Under the pieces are notes generated by a model. That model did no database searches and was not told where the DNA came from. It saw only the letters and a program-made list of their open reading frames with translations. A DNA stretch of 64,000 nt from Nephrocerus scutellatus (Eukaryota > Arthropoda > Insecta > Diptera > Pipunculidae): positions 115,536,930-115,600,929 of the forward strand of contig OX352762.1 in NCBI GenBank assembly GCA_947095585.1. Direction: 5' to 3'. Positions 50,120-61,933 of the stretch are shown here, piece by piece (the first letter of the stretch is position 1; the number at the start of each line of letters is the position of its first letter). A program made the position numbers and the translations under genes.

Positions 50120-51480
50120 CATTCGTTGGGCCTAGGATGGTTTTTCAGTTGGGGCGCCCCATTTTTCGAATACGATTTCTCAGGTATGCGTAAAGTTAGA
50201 TAAAGTTTGTTGAACATAACAACTCGTCTAGTATTGCAGTTTAATTATAAATAATTACACTCCTTAAAAACCTTTGCAAACTATCGATTTTTTTTTATAA
50301 AATTTCGTCTTAGTTTGCAACAACTTTACGTGCGCTAACTCCAATATTCGGTCGTCGCGTACTCATCCAGATATACGAACAATTTATCATCTAGTGGGAA
50401 CATTTTAGTCAACATATACACATCATAATGTTTCCGGGCCGAAAGGACAAGGAATTCCGTGAATATTGCGGCTGTAAGCAGACGTGAGTTAACGTGAGGT
50501 CCTAGAGTTATCGATGCCACGTCGATCTCAGGAATTGGGCATTTCTGCGACCAGTTTATGTCGAATTTTTCCCAAGCACTTGGAGCTGCATCCCTATAAG
50601 ATCGATTTTACCTAGAACCGAAGCCGGCGATTGGGTCCTAAGCATGTGCGAAACCGATCTCAATTATCATCGCTTAATCAGCCTCCGCGATGAAGCCAAT
50701 TTTTTGCTCAACAGCATCGTTAATAAGCTAACATTTTACATTTGGGTAAGTCAGCAACACAAAGGCATTTACGAAATATTTTCATGCTGAGGTCCCGCAT
50801 AATTCTTCTTCAGTGACGCTTGTAACGACGTTGCGGTCAATGGGGATGGCTACCGTACCATATTGACTGGCTATTTTTGGGATTAACTGAAAGAGGTTGA
50901 CTTAGAGCATTTGTAGCGCTAAATGCCAAACAGCTGGCAAAACAATCGAGATATTAAGTCAACGATCGGTTGTGTGGTTCGTGTGGTTTGACGCCTTCTG
51001 ACTTTTTTGTTTGGGGCTGGGTACCGTAGCTCAATGGTTAGTGTGTAAGGACTACTAAGTGGAGGTTCGAGTCCAGAAAAACACCAAAAAGTCTATTCAC
51101 GATCACGAACTCTTGCTAATGTCTGATGTCTGTCTGACAAACTTCCGACACTAATAAGATGTCATGGAAAAGCTTCTCAATTAGCCTTTTGGATATGACT
51201 ATAAATTGCAGGTTCTTTCGATTTCTGTGACAAAAATATAACACCCTCAACACAAATGGTCGCGAGAAGTTACCTGATGGACAACAATTGTCTCTTGCGC
51301 CAAACATTATTACTATGTCAAGTACAAGACCGATGTCAATAAGACGGAGACTTTAGACGACCTCGGGACCAACATGCGAGGCGAAATTGCCCGATTTCTG
51401 CGAAGAAGTTTTGAAAAAATGGGTTAAGCGTATTTACTCGTGCAAGCGTTTCGGTGGAGACATTTGAATGATGATGTGTT
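50120..51480 (+). mobile_element. Relic mariner (GGTTTTTCAGTTGGGG ends), split by a SINE
   Basis: The left end GGTTTTTCAGTTGGGGCGCC matches the ends at 24145 and 60410. The interior aligns by eye with 60590-60900 (TTTACGTGCGCTAACTC, then GCATCCCTATAA(G/C)ATCG). The transposase end SDFFVWG lies just left of 51017 and resumes after about 51308 (YVKYKTDVNKTET), which shows that the intervening ~290 bp is a later insertion. Dead copy. Confidence 0.75.
51017..51308 (+). mobile_element. tRNA-derived SINE inserted in a mariner relic
   Basis: Begins GGGTACCGTAGCTCAATGG (A box) and has GGTTCGAGTCC (B box) at about 51063, then the SINE body (CTCTTGCTAATGTCTG-like, AAATGGTCGCGAGAAG) and a short ATTATTACT tail. 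Compared with the other copies it is more diverged. A clear TSD was not found. Confidence 0.8.
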
Positions 51481-53295
51481 CCATAATTATTTTCGGGATG
51501 CTTCTTTAACCTGAATTTTATGCACATTGATGTATGTAGCACATGCGAAAATATTTTAGCGACCAATCGGAGCCCAGATGTTTTCCAGAATTTTTATAGA
51601 AGCCTCTTGAAATTGTACGCATACTCGTATAGTTGGTATTCCAAGAACAAAAACATAAACTGTCATATATTTATATTTGAGAAAGTGTTGGGCAACTGGC
51701 GGGTCAAGTGACTCCATACAATTTTTGTTTAAAAGCACAGCCTTTTTGTACTGAAGTCTCGACCTCTTGGATAGAATGTATGAATGAATTGAATTGAATG
51801 TAGAGGCACCCCCGCATAATTCTACGATTGTTTTAGTCACAATCATAGTTACGACACAAAGTGGGAGCATTTTGATTTAAAAACAAATTCTAACTGCTTC
51901 GATATCTATACGATGTTTTGTATTCTGAATCGGAAAACTGTGGGTGGTGGGAATCTCACAAAACAAACAGCTTACCCCGAACAATAAAACATCAAGGCAC
52001 GCAAACGTCAAAACGGCGTAAGATTTAAGTTTTGTTTATGAAAAATCGTTCTACCCAACTATCTGAATCGTCTTCAGTACCTAGCTTTCTAGTACACGCT
52101 TGGCTAAAAGGAATTAAACGTACATCGGTGTGTTGTGTGTGTATGCAAAAAAAAAGTTTGTTTCTCTTTTATTTGTATAAATAATATAAAACCTCGAAAA
52201 GACATCATTGAGTGCATATTTTGCGCTTGGTAGCTCTTGCGTAACGTGAACGATGTCGATGCGTCGCCGTACGCCGTACGATATCCTCTACGAAGCGAAC
52301 GAGATATTTTCATTTAGATACAAAGCATTTTTTAATACTATTTATATAGTATCTACGTGTTCATAAACACAACTATAGTTAGCATTTGTAGAATTCAGCA
52401 AATAGCATTTTAATCCGTTCATTCTCAGTGCCATCACATCGCACATCTATAGCGGCATTCACAATGACTACGATACTGATAAACGATCTATGAATTATAT
52501 TACTAGATACTATATAGGTACTGGTATACCGGGAATTCATATATTTCCATTATATCAGATACGTATTGTGTCGCCAAGTTTGGGATAGCAAAAAATCGTA
52601 TAAGCAAATTTGTAGTTTGTTGTAACATCTCTCTACGCTCTGCATCTGCAGCCATCAATAAGACGAAACGAGATAATAAATTACGAGTCAATTACAAATT
52701 TGAAATATTACCAACCATATAATTAAACAGCAAGAAATTGGAAGAAAAACTGTACTAACGTGTTGAATATTAATTGAGCTGAACTTTTTTAAATCTACTC
52801 TCATATGAGTTGATATTAATATTAATAAACCAACTAAATAATGAGCCATCTGTTGGTTTCTTTTTGAACTACGTGTTATTTTGATATTGGCAACACTACC
52901 GCGCTCAAAGTTTTCGTGCTAAACGTGCGATTTACGATTGGGCAACGTTGGAAAATTCTAAAAACGTATTTCCAAGTGTGTACTGCGTTGCCGAAATAGT
53001 GAAACAGAAATTTGAAAATAATCCCATGAAAGGATAAGTCCGTATCCTCAGTCATAACGATAACGGTCAGGGAGAACTGTTTCGACATGTTATTTGAGGT
53101 AAAAATATTGGACTGAGCAATCTGGTCTAATGGTGATCCAGCACTGGACAATAAAGGTCTGGTCTGGTACACAGAAAGATCGAAGATGGATTCTGGAGTG
53201 GGACCTTCCCATTTATTAATCATGGCGGTGGTTGCAGTTAACACCACAGTCCGTTCCTAAGAACACAGCGTACGTGATAATTGTTCTCCCCATCA
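51481..53295. other. No gene recognised
   Basis: Frames of 60-120 codons at 51556-51870 (-) and 52876-53247 (-) have no domain. On the + strand near 53165-53200 a WYTERSKMDSGVG phrase resembles an RNase H start (VWYTDGSK), so a tiny + strand LINE piece may be present. Confidence 0.4.
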
Positions 53296-53299
53296 TGGT

Positions 53300-54620
53300 A
53301 TACTACCAATGTATCATTTTAGGATTTAGATCCCAAGTTCTTCCGTAGAGGCTTCTACAGGACCACAGGGCCCTAGTGGAACGTTCGATGGGGGACTTGA
53401 TATGAGAATTCCAGCTTAGTCGTATATAAAGGGTGACTCCGAGATATTTAACCTCACTGGAATACTCGAATGTAGTGCCTTTTATGATGATAGGTCCCAT
53501 ATCGGACAATATTCGTCTCGTTAAAAGGAAGGTTTTGTCACGATTAATAGAAAGTCCTTCTCTACTGCACCATTCTAAGACGTCAAATAACGCACCTTGC
53601 ATGACATTTGTTATGGTCGTGCTGTGCTTACCACTAATTATGATCGCCAAATCATCATCATAACCAACCAACCAACCAGCAACGTATCCTGATCTATGCA
53701 GATCGGCTAGACGGTTGTCTATGATGAGTGACCATAGAAGGGGAGAGAGGACGCTTCCTTGCAGACAGCTTTTAGCTGCAGTAACCGACACAGACACTCC
53801 CTCTGTAGAGGAAGTAACGACTCGACTTTCAAGCATGGTCCTTATCTATTGGTTGGTCGAGCCCTCGATACCTCTGCTACTGATTGCTCTTGTTATTGAG
53901 TCGTAGTCAGTGTTATCGAAATCAACCTCAATGTCAAGGAAAGCACACAGAGCTATTTCATTGGAACGAAAAGCTCCTACTATCTTTTTGACTAGATAGT
54001 GAAGGGCGCCATCTGAGCTTTTTCCTTTCCTGTATGCGAACTGACTTGAGTGTAGAGGGCTAGACGTATCTAGCAAGGCTCTGATATGAACATCTAAAGT
54101 CTATCCATAATTTTGAGAACAAATGACTCAAATGATTTAGGCAGCTCACTCTGCCTATTGCCTGGCTTAGGGATAAAGATTACGTTAACATTTCTCCAGA
54201 TATGCGGAATGTAACCCCAGCTGTAGCTGGCTCTAAATAAAGCAATCAAACCCAGCAGGATGGGCTCAATTGCCCATTGTAAGAGCGCTGGAAAAATGCC
54301 ATCTTCACCGGGTGCTTTGAATGATTTGAAGGATCCTACGGTCTATTTAACTTTATCTGGACCTAATATTTTTCCTGATAAACTATTAACCATTGCCCTA
54401 TGATTAGGAGCATTAGGGTATGTATGTGGAATATAAGTAGACGAACCGTGGAAATGAACTTGAAGTAGCATTCTAATTATGTCCTCTCGGTTGTAATTTG
54501 ACCAGTACATGAGCGACTTGGGCTAAGATCCTATTATTTTTTCCAGGACTGACTCATTCTGAGAGCATTCTAAAGACGTTTTGCAATAATCGTTGACAAA
54601 ACTTTGTTGATGTTGTACGG
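53300..54620 (-). mobile_element. Decayed LINE (-), LOA-like RT
   Basis: A 177-codon frame at 53836-53303 carries RT palm and thumb: CLQGSVLSPLLWSLIIDN, then VGYDDDLAIIISGKH (catalytic site changed from YADD to YDDD), LSINRDKTFLLTR and SSEVKYLGVTLYIRLSWNSHI. Upstream at 54076-53846 is SSQFAYRKGKSSDGALH with ALCAFLDIEVDFDNTDYDSI. Further 5' RT sequence is visible to about 54620 in broken frames. It is among the better preserved LINE pieces here; RNase H was not found next to it. Confidence 0.87.
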
Positions 54621-54624
54621 GGTT

Positions 54625-56445
54625 CCTCTTTAGTCTGCACTATTGCTCAAATCGCCAAACCGTTTTCAGTGTGGGTTTTGACTCTTAAGCCTACGTTCAT
54701 TTCAACGACGTGTAACGGAACCTTAAACAAGGCAAGTGTTACCTTTTGACCGTCGCTTTGACACATGTCTCGAAAAACTTACAAATTCCAGATTCCAGCT
54801 GTTCGACGAAAATTTGTTTCTCCTCGAAAAAGTTCAGTTGGCTTTACTGATTCCACATTGTTTTCGCGTTCTTTTGCCAGCCACAGAAAAAGCCACAATG
54901 ACAAGAAGAAATAATTACCTACATTCCAGAGACTCGTCAGCATGTTATTTTTAAATACTTTACCTAACAAAATAAAATCCTCAAAATTGTTGTTATTTTA
55001 TTATTATTTTATTTGCATGTTTGCATATGGCGCATCGCGTTGTCGTCGTCGTCTCGCCGTTGCCCAAATCGAATGACCAATTTAGAATGTAACCTTGAAC
55101 GACAGTTAAGCAACTCATGTCCATCACTTTTTTGACATATTACTCCGAAGAATATAGTATATAGATAGACATACCTATATATGTATAATTCTTTTGGTTA
55201 TAATTATATTTGCTATAACACAAAGTACGTACAACTATTGCGGAGTATGGCGTGGCGGGGCGAGGTAAGGCATAAGGCGCATGTTTCGTATTTATTATGC
55301 GCAAAACTTGACCGACAACCTCGACGGATGTCATGTTGTAAGCCGCGTACCGTGAACATGACAAATGATGAAGCGCTTGAACGGGCGGGCGGACAGTCAG
55401 CGAACGTCTTGACGCAGACTCCTACCTTTGACCTATTCTATGCGAGGTAGATGAGGTAGATGTAGATACGTATATTGTAGACGACTGTCACGCTGTTCAC
55501 TGAATACGTCAACGTACAGCGGGCATGTTCTTCTACAGAATTGGTTTGCCAAAGTCACGATTAACGGCCACCGTTCCTTTTCTTTACAGCTGCATATGGG
55601 TTTTTAATGTTTACTTCATGTTTACTGTTTGTTTTTGATCAAGAAGTATCTATATCAGTTCCAATGAACCGTAGCTAACTTCATCATCAGCTACAATCCG
55701 TTAGAATTGCTATGAGTCTCCCGATTGCTATAAGAGATTTACTGGTAGTTCTGTTGCCTGTATTGATGTGTCACTGTATTGACTATCCAATCGTACTTAT
55801 GAATGAATGAAATGAAAATAATTATTGTAATTTGTTGCCAAACATAAGCAAAAGCACGCGCAGTGCGAGCGTGAAATTTAATTCAAAAAATAATAATTGT
55901 CTTGTAAGTGGTTGCGATCACTCTTCTCTTATGGATGCTACGACTTTTCATTTTTATATAATTAGCTTTTTTTACATTTGGTATTGTGATTGATTATCGT
56001 AATGTTGCAGCCAATTACTTACGGCTAGGTGTAGACAGGTAGTTCATGTTACACGATGTATAATTGAATACTAATTTATATTTTTAACCCGTAATCATAT
56101 ACAAAACGAAATTAATCAAACTAACTATTTATAAGAGTTTTTTTTTTGAATTTGTTGCAACATTGCACTGTTGTAAAAGATTAACTAGATATTCGTTCAA
56201 TATAACCTCGCAAAATTGTAACAATGACATTTTTACTAAGCCGGAAAAACGGATTTTGTTGTTAAACTGGTATATCCGATATTAAGAACATCCTCAAAGA
56301 ATTGTAGAGAGAAACATGCATTTAGGTTGTATTACAAGCTGACTTAATTTGCGAATAATGTTTTCATGGATAAGGTTAATGGCTTTCACTGAAACAGACA
56401 ACTGCTCTAAGATTATACAAATAAAAATCAAAAAAGAGCAATAGT
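54625..56445. other. No gene recognised
   Basis: Frames at 54736-54954 (+) and 55181-55450 (+) have no domain. An AT-rich run ends at about 55015. No TE protein seen. Confidence 0.45.
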
Positions 56446-56449
56446 TTCT

Positions 56450-58260
56450 TCAATTCTGAGCATCACTTCCCGCAATATGCGTACCCTTTACCATACATAC
56501 TGGTTTTGACCCCTCTAGTTTCTGCTCCCTTGTTCGCAAGCACATTCGCTGCCTCGTTGCTTTCTAAATAGATACCGATGTGTCCCAGCACCCTTTATAG
56601 ACATACTGTGTTTTTTTGCCATGCACTCCTCTACCAGTTTAGACATGATATCGAATTCAGATTCAGGTCACTATTTACTACTTGATGGCTCTCTGTCTCG
56701 ATGGCTATTGACTACTTCTTTCTCAGATAGTTGTGAGGATATCGTTCCATGACATGCATTTCCACTTGGAATCTGCTCGGGTACTGTTCCATTGTTTAGG
56801 AGTACTTAGTTTTTGGAATATCTACTTAGGCACCTGTAGTGGTTCTGGTTATGCTTTCTTTAAACTATCCTTATTTTATGGCTTCCGCATGTATTTAGTA
56901 TTTAGTATTCAGTTTAAAATTTGAATCTATTTTTGGTGCTCGATCTGACTTTAGAATTTTCGTACCATGTTATCACATGACATGCTTGCTAGCGGATCCT
57001 ACAAAGCAAGTGGGTGCACTTCTTTTCTCGTTTTGGAATCCGTGATGTCGCCTACCTTGCATAAACGTAGTTTGGATTGCTTAGATTTTCTTGCCACACC
57101 TACATGTAGTGGAAGCAGTCTAAGGCTCGTTTCCATTCCCGCAGTGTGGCAAGTATGCAGGTTCCCTACTAATAAGACACACCACTTCGAATTCTTTTCT
57201 TGTGGAGTATGGGGAGAAAGGATCAAGCTAAGATCCTTTCCCCCCATACTTCTGTTCCGTAGATGATAATAATAATATTTGGAGCGACAGATCATTGCGG
57301 TCCAAGGCCTAACTTCTCGCGACCATTTGTGCTGCACATGTTAATTTTTGGACACAAATGGAAGGGACCTACAATTTAAGGCCGGATCCGAATGGCGAAT
57401 TGAGAAGCTTTCCGTGACAAGGTATTAATTATTCTCGGAACATTTGTCACCCATTCGCGAGAGGTGGGACACTTTTGGTGTTGCTGGGATTCGAACCTGA
57501 ACCTCCTGCGCAGCAGCCATGTGCACTACCACTGAGCCACGGCGACCACATCATCACGTAGATGATCATTGATAAAATTATCGATTCAAACAGCGGCGGA
57601 AGCATCGGAAAATGAGATATGGACAAACACTATCATAAGTAGCATAATAGCAAAGTCAAAGCTGGACAGCAATCTTTCTCCGTCGTACATTCTCCCGAGG
57701 ATCCTCTTGTAGGTGAAGGGGACCAGGCATCCTGAGTCCACTTCTTTCTGTTATATGCTTGTTAAGCTTATTTCGTTTTGGACTATATCAAATATCACTT
57801 CCTCGAACTTCACTTTTGCAAGTCTCTGGAAAAGTTTATCTATCACTATGCTTTACAAATACACTTCCTCTGTAGTTGTCCGTCCCTACCAGGGTCAAGA
57901 CACCTTACGCAATTTTTTGCTGACCTGAAAGAGCTCTTAGATTATAGCATAATCGAGTTGATCTCGTGTCTGCACGCTACAGGCTGGATTTAAGCCGAGT
58001 AAATATCCATGTTAGGTCCATCAGGATTTTTGGTATCAAAATGGCGCACTCTAGCGTTCAATGAGGACCTTGCAAGTACAGTGATGTCCTTCACTCTACC
58101 TAACTACCTACCATGCTCCACAAAAGATATAATATTCGCATTCTTGTGGGCATCCTCTTTTTGTGTTCACCATAATAGTTTATATATAGAATAGCTCCAA
58201 CTTCGAGCCGATGTTATACTGTTTGCCATTACGTAGTCCTGGGTCTTCATTCTACTTCCA
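56450..58260 (-). mobile_element. Decayed LINE (-), same family as 2.15-3.96 kb, split by a SINE
   Basis: Text at 56505-56690 (TAGTTTCTGCTCCCTTG, then CTACCAGTTTAGACATGAT) aligns by eye with 2650-2760, 57110-57190 with about 3200-3260, 57715-57830 (TGAGTCCACTTCTT and CACTTCCTCGAACTT) with 3560-3650, and 58145-58190 with 3716-3760. So it is the same LINE, antisense to +, with the same order. A SINE at 57268-57557 interrupts it. No long frame survives. Confidence 0.75.
57268..57557 (-). mobile_element. tRNA-derived SINE inside a LINE, 9-bp TSD
   Basis: The - strand has TGGCTCAGTGG (A box) and GGTTCGAATCCC (B box) close to 57545-57485, the conserved body and a (TTA)n tail at 57268-57280. GTAGATGAT is present at both 57259-57267 and 57558-57566. 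LINE sequence continues on both sides. Confidence 0.93.
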
Positions 58261-59842
58261 GTGAAGATTTTATTTATGCAGATTTCGTCTCTTCTAATAC
58301 CAATCGCAAATGACTGTCTCTTTGCAGATGTGAACACACCGCAAATATTGAGCTAAATGTTTCCAACTATGCGATATCGCTCGTTGATATCTATCAGTTG
58401 TAGATGGTGACATAAATCGCTTTTCCGCACCTATGGGGACAACAATTCTCTGCGTGATTTTCCTCTTAAGAGTTTGATATGCAATTGCCAATTGGAACTA
58501 CTGCTAATGTCTTATATACCGTTTATAGGTTAAACTCCACATAACTTGCACTTGCACTGGCTTATTTTTTTCTTCATAGTTTGTTAGCTTTGGTTAGTTC
58601 TCATTATTGTATCGATATCGTGTCGTAGATGCCATCATCTAATTTTACACTTGAAGTCCTTTATATGTATCATAGCATAGTCGGATGTTAATGTTACGTA
58701 TTAAGAACACCGCAGGAGAAGCTATTAAACTTTGTCATCTTTACAAAGCATAACTAAAAGAACAGTTTTTTATAGACATAGGTATAGGGTGGTATTTGGC
58801 ATATACGATTTTATTCGCGTTAGCCCTATCCATGTCAGAGGTAAGCGCAACCTAGTATTTCATCATATATTCTGACAACGGCATCTAGAACATGGAAGTT
58901 TCTTATTTCTTGAGCGAACAGGGCATTCTATTCTCTGTGTAGAGTTAAGATTTCACTTCCGTAGTTTCGTTTTCGCGTTTCCTTTGCAAACCTTCTTAAC
59001 CAAAACTGTGACTACTCTACCCGTCGGTGATTGACGAGTATGGTTTCGTTTACTCAGCAATGAGAAGTCTTTGCAAGCTTAATAGCTACGTTTTTTGCTG
59101 CCGTAATCGATTGACATCTATCCAAAGTTGGTGTTTTTACATATTTTTATCTTTAGGGTTATGTAGGAAATAATTCGTTGATGAGTTTGAAAACAAGACT
59201 TATACTTTGCATTATTTATCATTTGTTTTATAATTATCCAAGAGTTCAACATCTATTGACCGTTAGACTTAATTTAATAAATAGACATATATAATCATAT
59301 AATCTGCTGATAATTCTTAGAATTCCATGTAATAATATAATAATATGTTAAAAAGATACATTAGAATCACTTGACGATCACAACCAAGCTAGAGCATAGA
59401 ATTCGAATTACCTGCTATATAAGGAATTTCCGCATTCACTTGTAATGCACATATTAATTTTTATCTTCAAGATATTATCTTGATAATACATATTGCATCA
59501 GCATTAGCTAATTATTGCACATTTTTATTGAAGTATCGCCTTTCGCTGTTCACATTGAAATTCAGAACGAAACTGCACTAAAGCAGCTAATTACTTTCTA
59601 ATTATGTTTTATTTATGTTGGTCATAAGTAGCACAAGCTGTAGACTTTATATGGTATATGGTTGAGAAAACAAAAAACCATAAAACTTGGCTAAAAGATC
59701 AACCCAGTCAATTAACCGATTGCCGACGGCAAGCCGTTTGCATGTTTCTTTGTGGTTGCTATTGTTGTTTTTGTTGCTGTAAATAAAAGAAGCTCTCGAC
59801 CTCAACACTAATCAACCATTTTCTCTTTCTGTTGTGTTTTAG
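58261..59842. other. Dll intron sequence upstream of the homeobox 3' exon
   Basis: No coding exon found. The part 58790-59090 may carry more antisense LINE text, but I could not identify domains. From about 59150 it is AT-rich, and a pyrimidine-rich tract leads into the acceptor TGTTTTAG at 59835-59842. Confidence 0.6.
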
Positions 59843-59993
59843 GTGAAAATCTGGTTCCAGAACCGAAGATCTAAGTACAAAAAAATGATGAAGGCAGCTC
59901 AAGGTCCTGGTGCTGGCAGTGGCATGCCATTGGGCGGTGGTGGTGGTGGACAGAATCCCGGCTCCCATAGTCCACATCAAAATATGCATAGCG
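59843..59993 (+). CDS. Dll: Distal-less, exon with homeodomain helix 3
   Basis: Distal-less is a homeodomain transcription factor that specifies limb and other ventral appendage identity in insects and acts in the nucleus. This exon follows an acceptor (TGTTTTAG) and starts in phase 0 with VKIWFQNRRSKYKKMMKAAQ, homeodomain positions 45-58 plus the conserved extension. It has the DNA-contacting Trp48, Gln50, Asn51 and Arg53. The split between residues 44 and 45 is the classic homeobox intron site of the Dll/NK group. It continues with a Gly-rich linker (GSGMPLGGGGGG) and SHSPHQNMHSG, and ends at the donor GCG|GTAAGT, phase 1. The frame read without splicing runs on to 60055 but that part is intron. 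The first half of the homeodomain lies outside the window. Confidence 0.97.
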
Positions 59994-60219
59994 GTAAGTT
60001 GCACGAAAACTCATTGCAAATTAATAGTAGTTACAGTTTTTTATGGCCAAAGTGAAGTCAAAAGTACTTGAAGAAAATACCAAAGCAGCTTATAGTTTAT
60101 ATATATAATGCTTCTTTGGAAATATTTAAAAAAATTGTGGCAAAAACAAATGTAGAAATATGTTGACTAAATAATACCTCACAGATTTAAACTTTAAATT
60201 TTTCTGTTTTTTTTTTCAG
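59994..60219 (+). other. Dll: Dll intron, 226 bp
   Basis: Canonical GTAAGT donor and a strong T-tract plus CAG acceptor at 60210-60219. Nothing else seen in it. Confidence 0.93.
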
Positions 60220-60324
60220 GCGGTAATAACGGCGGGGGATCGAACAGTGGCTCACCATCACATTACCTACCTCCTGGACATAGTCCGACACCATCAAGTA
60301 CGCCTGTCTCCGAATTATCACCTG
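60220..60324 (+). CDS. Dll: Distal-less, internal exon (Ser/Pro/Gly linker)
   Basis: The 105-nt exon keeps phase 1 at both ends and encodes GGNNGGGSNSGSPSHYLPP followed by GHSPTPSSTPVSELSP. This low-complexity Gly/Ser then Pro/Ser region is closely conserved with the corresponding stretch of Drosophila Dll as I remember it. It lies C-terminal to the homeodomain, in the presumed activation region. Donor CCTG|GTAAGA at 60324/60325. Being a multiple of three and phase-symmetric, it could be skipped without shifting the frame; whether this happens cannot be told from sequence. Confidence 0.96.
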
Positions 60325-60407
60325 GTAAGAGCGTTAGTTTGTTGTTGTTGTTTTTTGTAATCCATTTCAAAAGGGAATGTTAATTTTATTAAAAAGCTGT
60401 CACTGCT

Positions 60408-61480
60408 GTGGGTTTTTCAATTAGAACGCCGCATTTTTCCAATGGGGTTTTTTTTAATGATATGCATTAAATAAGCTCTGTTTTATGAAAAAAAATAATT
60501 CCTCTTTAATTGCCATTTAATAGTATATAGTTGTACGCTTCAACAACATTTCTAGTTTATTTTACTATCAAATTTCGCTTTTTGGTTGAGACAACTTTAC
60601 GTGCGCTAACTCATATTTCGGTTGTCTTACTCGTTCAGATAAATGAACAATTGTATGTAAGGTGGAAAAATTTGAATAATTTGTCTGTGCAAAAAAGACA
60701 AATAGTGCAGCAGCGAGTGTAAGTGAGGTTCAAATTTGTCGAATCAATCTCAGAACTTGAGCATCTTTGTTACCAGTTGATGGAGAATTCTGCTTAAGAA
60801 CTTGTGCCTGCATCCCTATAACATCGCTTTGACTGATAAGCGTAACAACCATATCTGCGATGTCTGGGCCCTAAACATATGAGATCTCAGTTTTTATCGC
60901 AAAACCATATTCAGCGATGATGCACCTTTCTAGCTTAATAAGCAAAATTGTCTCATTTTGGCAAGTCAGTAACCTGAAGCCATTAACAAAATGTCATTAG
61001 TGTTTGGTGCGAGTAGCATGCTGGAGTGTTCATTGGCCCATACTTCCTCTTCAATGATGCTGGTAACGCAGTTACAGTCAATGCACCGTACTATGTTAGA
61101 TATTTTTGGAATAAATTAAAGGAGGTTGTCTTGGAACTTGCGTGGTTTCAACAAAACGGCGCCAAATACCACACAGCTGGCCAAACAAACCAATTATTAA
61201 AGTCGAAGTGCGGTTGCCGTGTTATGGACTAGTCAATTGGCCTCCTCGTTTTCGTGTGATTTGTTGCTTCTGGATTTTTATTTGGTTTCCCAACGACCTA
61301 CGCCAATAAGGCAACAGCGAAAGCAAAACAGACTGCAAAATAGTCCTCAAGAATTGTTTTCAGCTCGTTCAGGGTTTAGCGTGGAGTCCTTTTGAGGACC
61401 TTTGAGGACTTTTGAATGATATTGTGTGCCACTTTCAATGGCATCGATGCTACTGATATCAATTTTTTTATAACTCAAAT
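60408..61480 (+). mobile_element. Relic mariner inside a Dll intron
   Basis: The left end GGGTTTTTCAATTAGAACGCC matches the ends of the copies at 24145 and 50130. Transposase remnants on + include a linker region (GCATCCCTATAACATCGC, 60811), MFIGPYFLFNDAGNAVTVNA at 61026-61085 and WFQQNGAKYHTAGQT at 61143-61190, where the second catalytic Asp of the usual QQDGA motif is Asn. Later text to about 61440 is shifted. Inactive. Confidence 0.8.
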
Positions 61481-61734
61481 AAAAGCTTTTTTATTAAAAA
61501 AGAAATAACAAAACTTTTAACTTTTAACTTCTCAATTTATAGAATTGAATTCAATCGTTTGATTGTGAAAAAAACGTCATTATTGTATTTAATAATTATT
61601 CCCTTAATAAAAAATCCGAATACGACATATATTACAATTACTTACATATAAGACACCAAAAGAATGAAACCCACCGTTATCGGCTTTAAAGCAATTAATG
61701 AATGGCTATGGTCATGTAGCTAATTCTTTATGTA

Positions 61735-61750
61735 ATGTATGTATGTATGT
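61735..61750. repeat. ATGT microsatellite
   Basis: Four to five TATG/ATGT units in an AT-rich intron. Confidence 0.8.
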
Positions 61751-61933
61751 TATGTAAATATATTCAAGTTAGACTCAATAAAAATTTAAAATATAGAACA
61801 AACAAATAAAAAAAAAACCTATTAGCTTATGTCCCATTACTTCAAGAGGAAAATTTATTTTAAATTATTGCTGTCATTATATCCCATCAGTAGAACCAAT
61901 GAATATTCATTTAATTCCATTTATTACTTTCAG

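Larger units (their letters stand above)
60325..61933 (+). other. Dll: Dll intron, 1609 bp, carrying a mariner relic
   Basis: Donor GTAAGA and acceptor TTACTTTCAG. The middle (about 60408-61480) is a decayed mariner in the same direction as Dll; the rest is AT-rich, with an (ATGT)n tract at 61735-61750. Confidence 0.9.

Noticed and set aside
59759..60004. 81-codon frame on the - strand across the Dll exon
   Set aside because: Antisense shadow of the Dll homeobox exon.
59994..60055. Continuation of the Dll frame past 59993
   Set aside because: A GTAAGT donor at 59994 and the conserved GGNNGGGSNSG text at 60220 show that this is intron.
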